Positions 42,401 to 42,574 of a DNA stretch of 42,574 nucleotides are shown piece after piece (the first letter of the stretch is position 1; the number at the start of each line of letters is the position of its first letter). This stretch comes from a virus. The stretch spans positions 1-42,574 of the IMG/VR virus record IMGVR_UViG_3300035698_012750; one strand, given 5' to 3'. A model generated the notes under the pieces. That model saw only the letters and a program-made list of their open reading frames with translations, was not told the DNA's origin and did no database searches. Position numbers and translations under genes: made by a program.

Positions 42401-42428
42401 TTGACAATAAAAATAACTAAGGTACAAT
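42401..42428 (+). promoter_or_regulatory. Sigma70 promoter after fibre gene
   Basis: TTGACA (42401-42406) and TACAAT (42423-42428) are separated by 16 nt in an A/T-rich stretch that begins 11 nt after the fibre gene stop. The -35 is perfect and the -10 matches five of six bases. No terminator precedes it. It should start transcription near 42435, just before a hairpin, for the gene at 42488. Confidence 0.8.
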
Positions 42429-42439
42429 TACAGTACCGG

Positions 42440-42455
42440 TGAGGCATTAGCCTCA
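42440..42455 (+). promoter_or_regulatory. 5'-terminal hairpin TGAGGC-ATTA-GCCTCA
   Basis: This perfect 6-bp stem with a 4-nt loop lies at the expected 5' end of the transcript from the 42401 promoter. It has the same size, loop length, TA loop ending and core AGGY/RCCT as the hairpin at 9209. T-A in one copy is replaced by C-G in the other at the loop-closing pair. It is 32 nt upstream of the next start codon. Confidence 0.55.
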
Positions 42456-42487
42456 GATTCGAGATAAACCCGAAAGGAGATTGGATC

Positions 42488-42574
42488 ATGGCTGAGACTT
42501 TGAAACGACTTGACTGGCAGAATCTGCATCACGGTTCAGCGGCTTTACGGCGTATCATAGATACGTTTGATGCA
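42488..42574 (+). CDS. Hypothetical protein, N-terminal fragment
   Basis: AAGGAG (42474-42479) lies 8 nt before the ATG, and the frame stays open to the window end, giving 29 residues (MAETLKRLDWQNLHHGSAAL...). The gene has its own promoter and 5' hairpin, so it starts a new transcription unit after the fibre gene. The fragment is too short to assign a family. Confidence 0.7.
   Translation, partial: MAETLKRLDWQNLHHGSAALRRIIDTFDA

Noticed and set aside
1-42574. tRNA genes, CRISPR arrays, insertion sequences or attachment sites
   Set aside because: No cloverleaf-like cluster, regular repeat-spacer array, transposase or integrase was seen on reading; genes are nearly contiguous and gaps are under 130 nt.

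Overview
This window is part of the genome of a tailed double-stranded DNA bacteriophage with a contractile tail (myovirus morphotype). It carries, on the + strand only, a large terminase, portal, MuF-like minor head protein, scaffold, N4-gp56-type major capsid protein, tail sheath, tail tube, a frameshifted tail chaperone, tape measure, and a baseplate set with a gpD/gp27-like hub, a gp5-like OB-fold spike, gp25-like, J-like and gpI-like proteins, ending in a large fibre gene. The host cannot be named from the sequence. Strong GGAGG-type ribosome binding sites and sigma70-like promoters (TTGACA with TACAAT) point to a bacterial host whose own RNA polymerase is used. No integrase, repressor, polymerase, lysis cassette, tRNA or CRISPR array is recognisable, so lifestyle is undetermined.

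Layout. Positions 1-3181 hold nine small, tightly packed genes of mostly unknown role. Three encode zinc-ribbon proteins (one NrdR-like), one a small membrane protein and one a coiled-coil protein. An 11-bp perfect inverted repeat then precedes the packaging and head module. That module runs terL (interrupted by a 370-residue LAGLIDADG intein), two small genes, portal, minor head protein, a promoter with a 5' hairpin, a small basic protein, scaffold and major capsid protein (3279-11399). Neck genes follow (11420-14907), then sheath and tube (14958-18134), and a strong terminator-like hairpin. The tail chaperone gene has a canonical -1 slippery site leading into a second ORF. A second terminator lies just before the tape measure gene (19234-22989). 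The baseplate module occupies 22993-37353 and the fibre gene 37363-42390. A second promoter-plus-hairpin starts the next gene, which is cut by the window end.

How it works together. TerL and portal package DNA into a shell built by scaffold and capsid protein. Neck proteins close the head and join the tail. The chaperone and its frameshift product probably handle the tape measure while tube and sheath polymerise on a baseplate made of hub, spike, tube adaptor, LysM-like, gp25-like, J-like and gpI-like parts. The fibre proteins contact the host. Many genes are joined by a 1-nt TAATG stop-start overlap (1545, 6734, 12061, 12891, 13340, 14059, 24087, 30265, 32031, 34863), suggesting translational coupling in long late transcripts.

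Most notable: (i) the intein placed exactly at the ATPase coupling motif of TerL; (ii) the tail-chaperone frameshift signal T TTT TTC with a candidate downstream stem, in a protein with two CxxC pairs; (iii) two promoters each followed at the transcript start by a 16-nt hairpin of the same architecture with compensatory base changes; (iv) an unexplained 428-nt out-of-frame overlap at 27564-27991.
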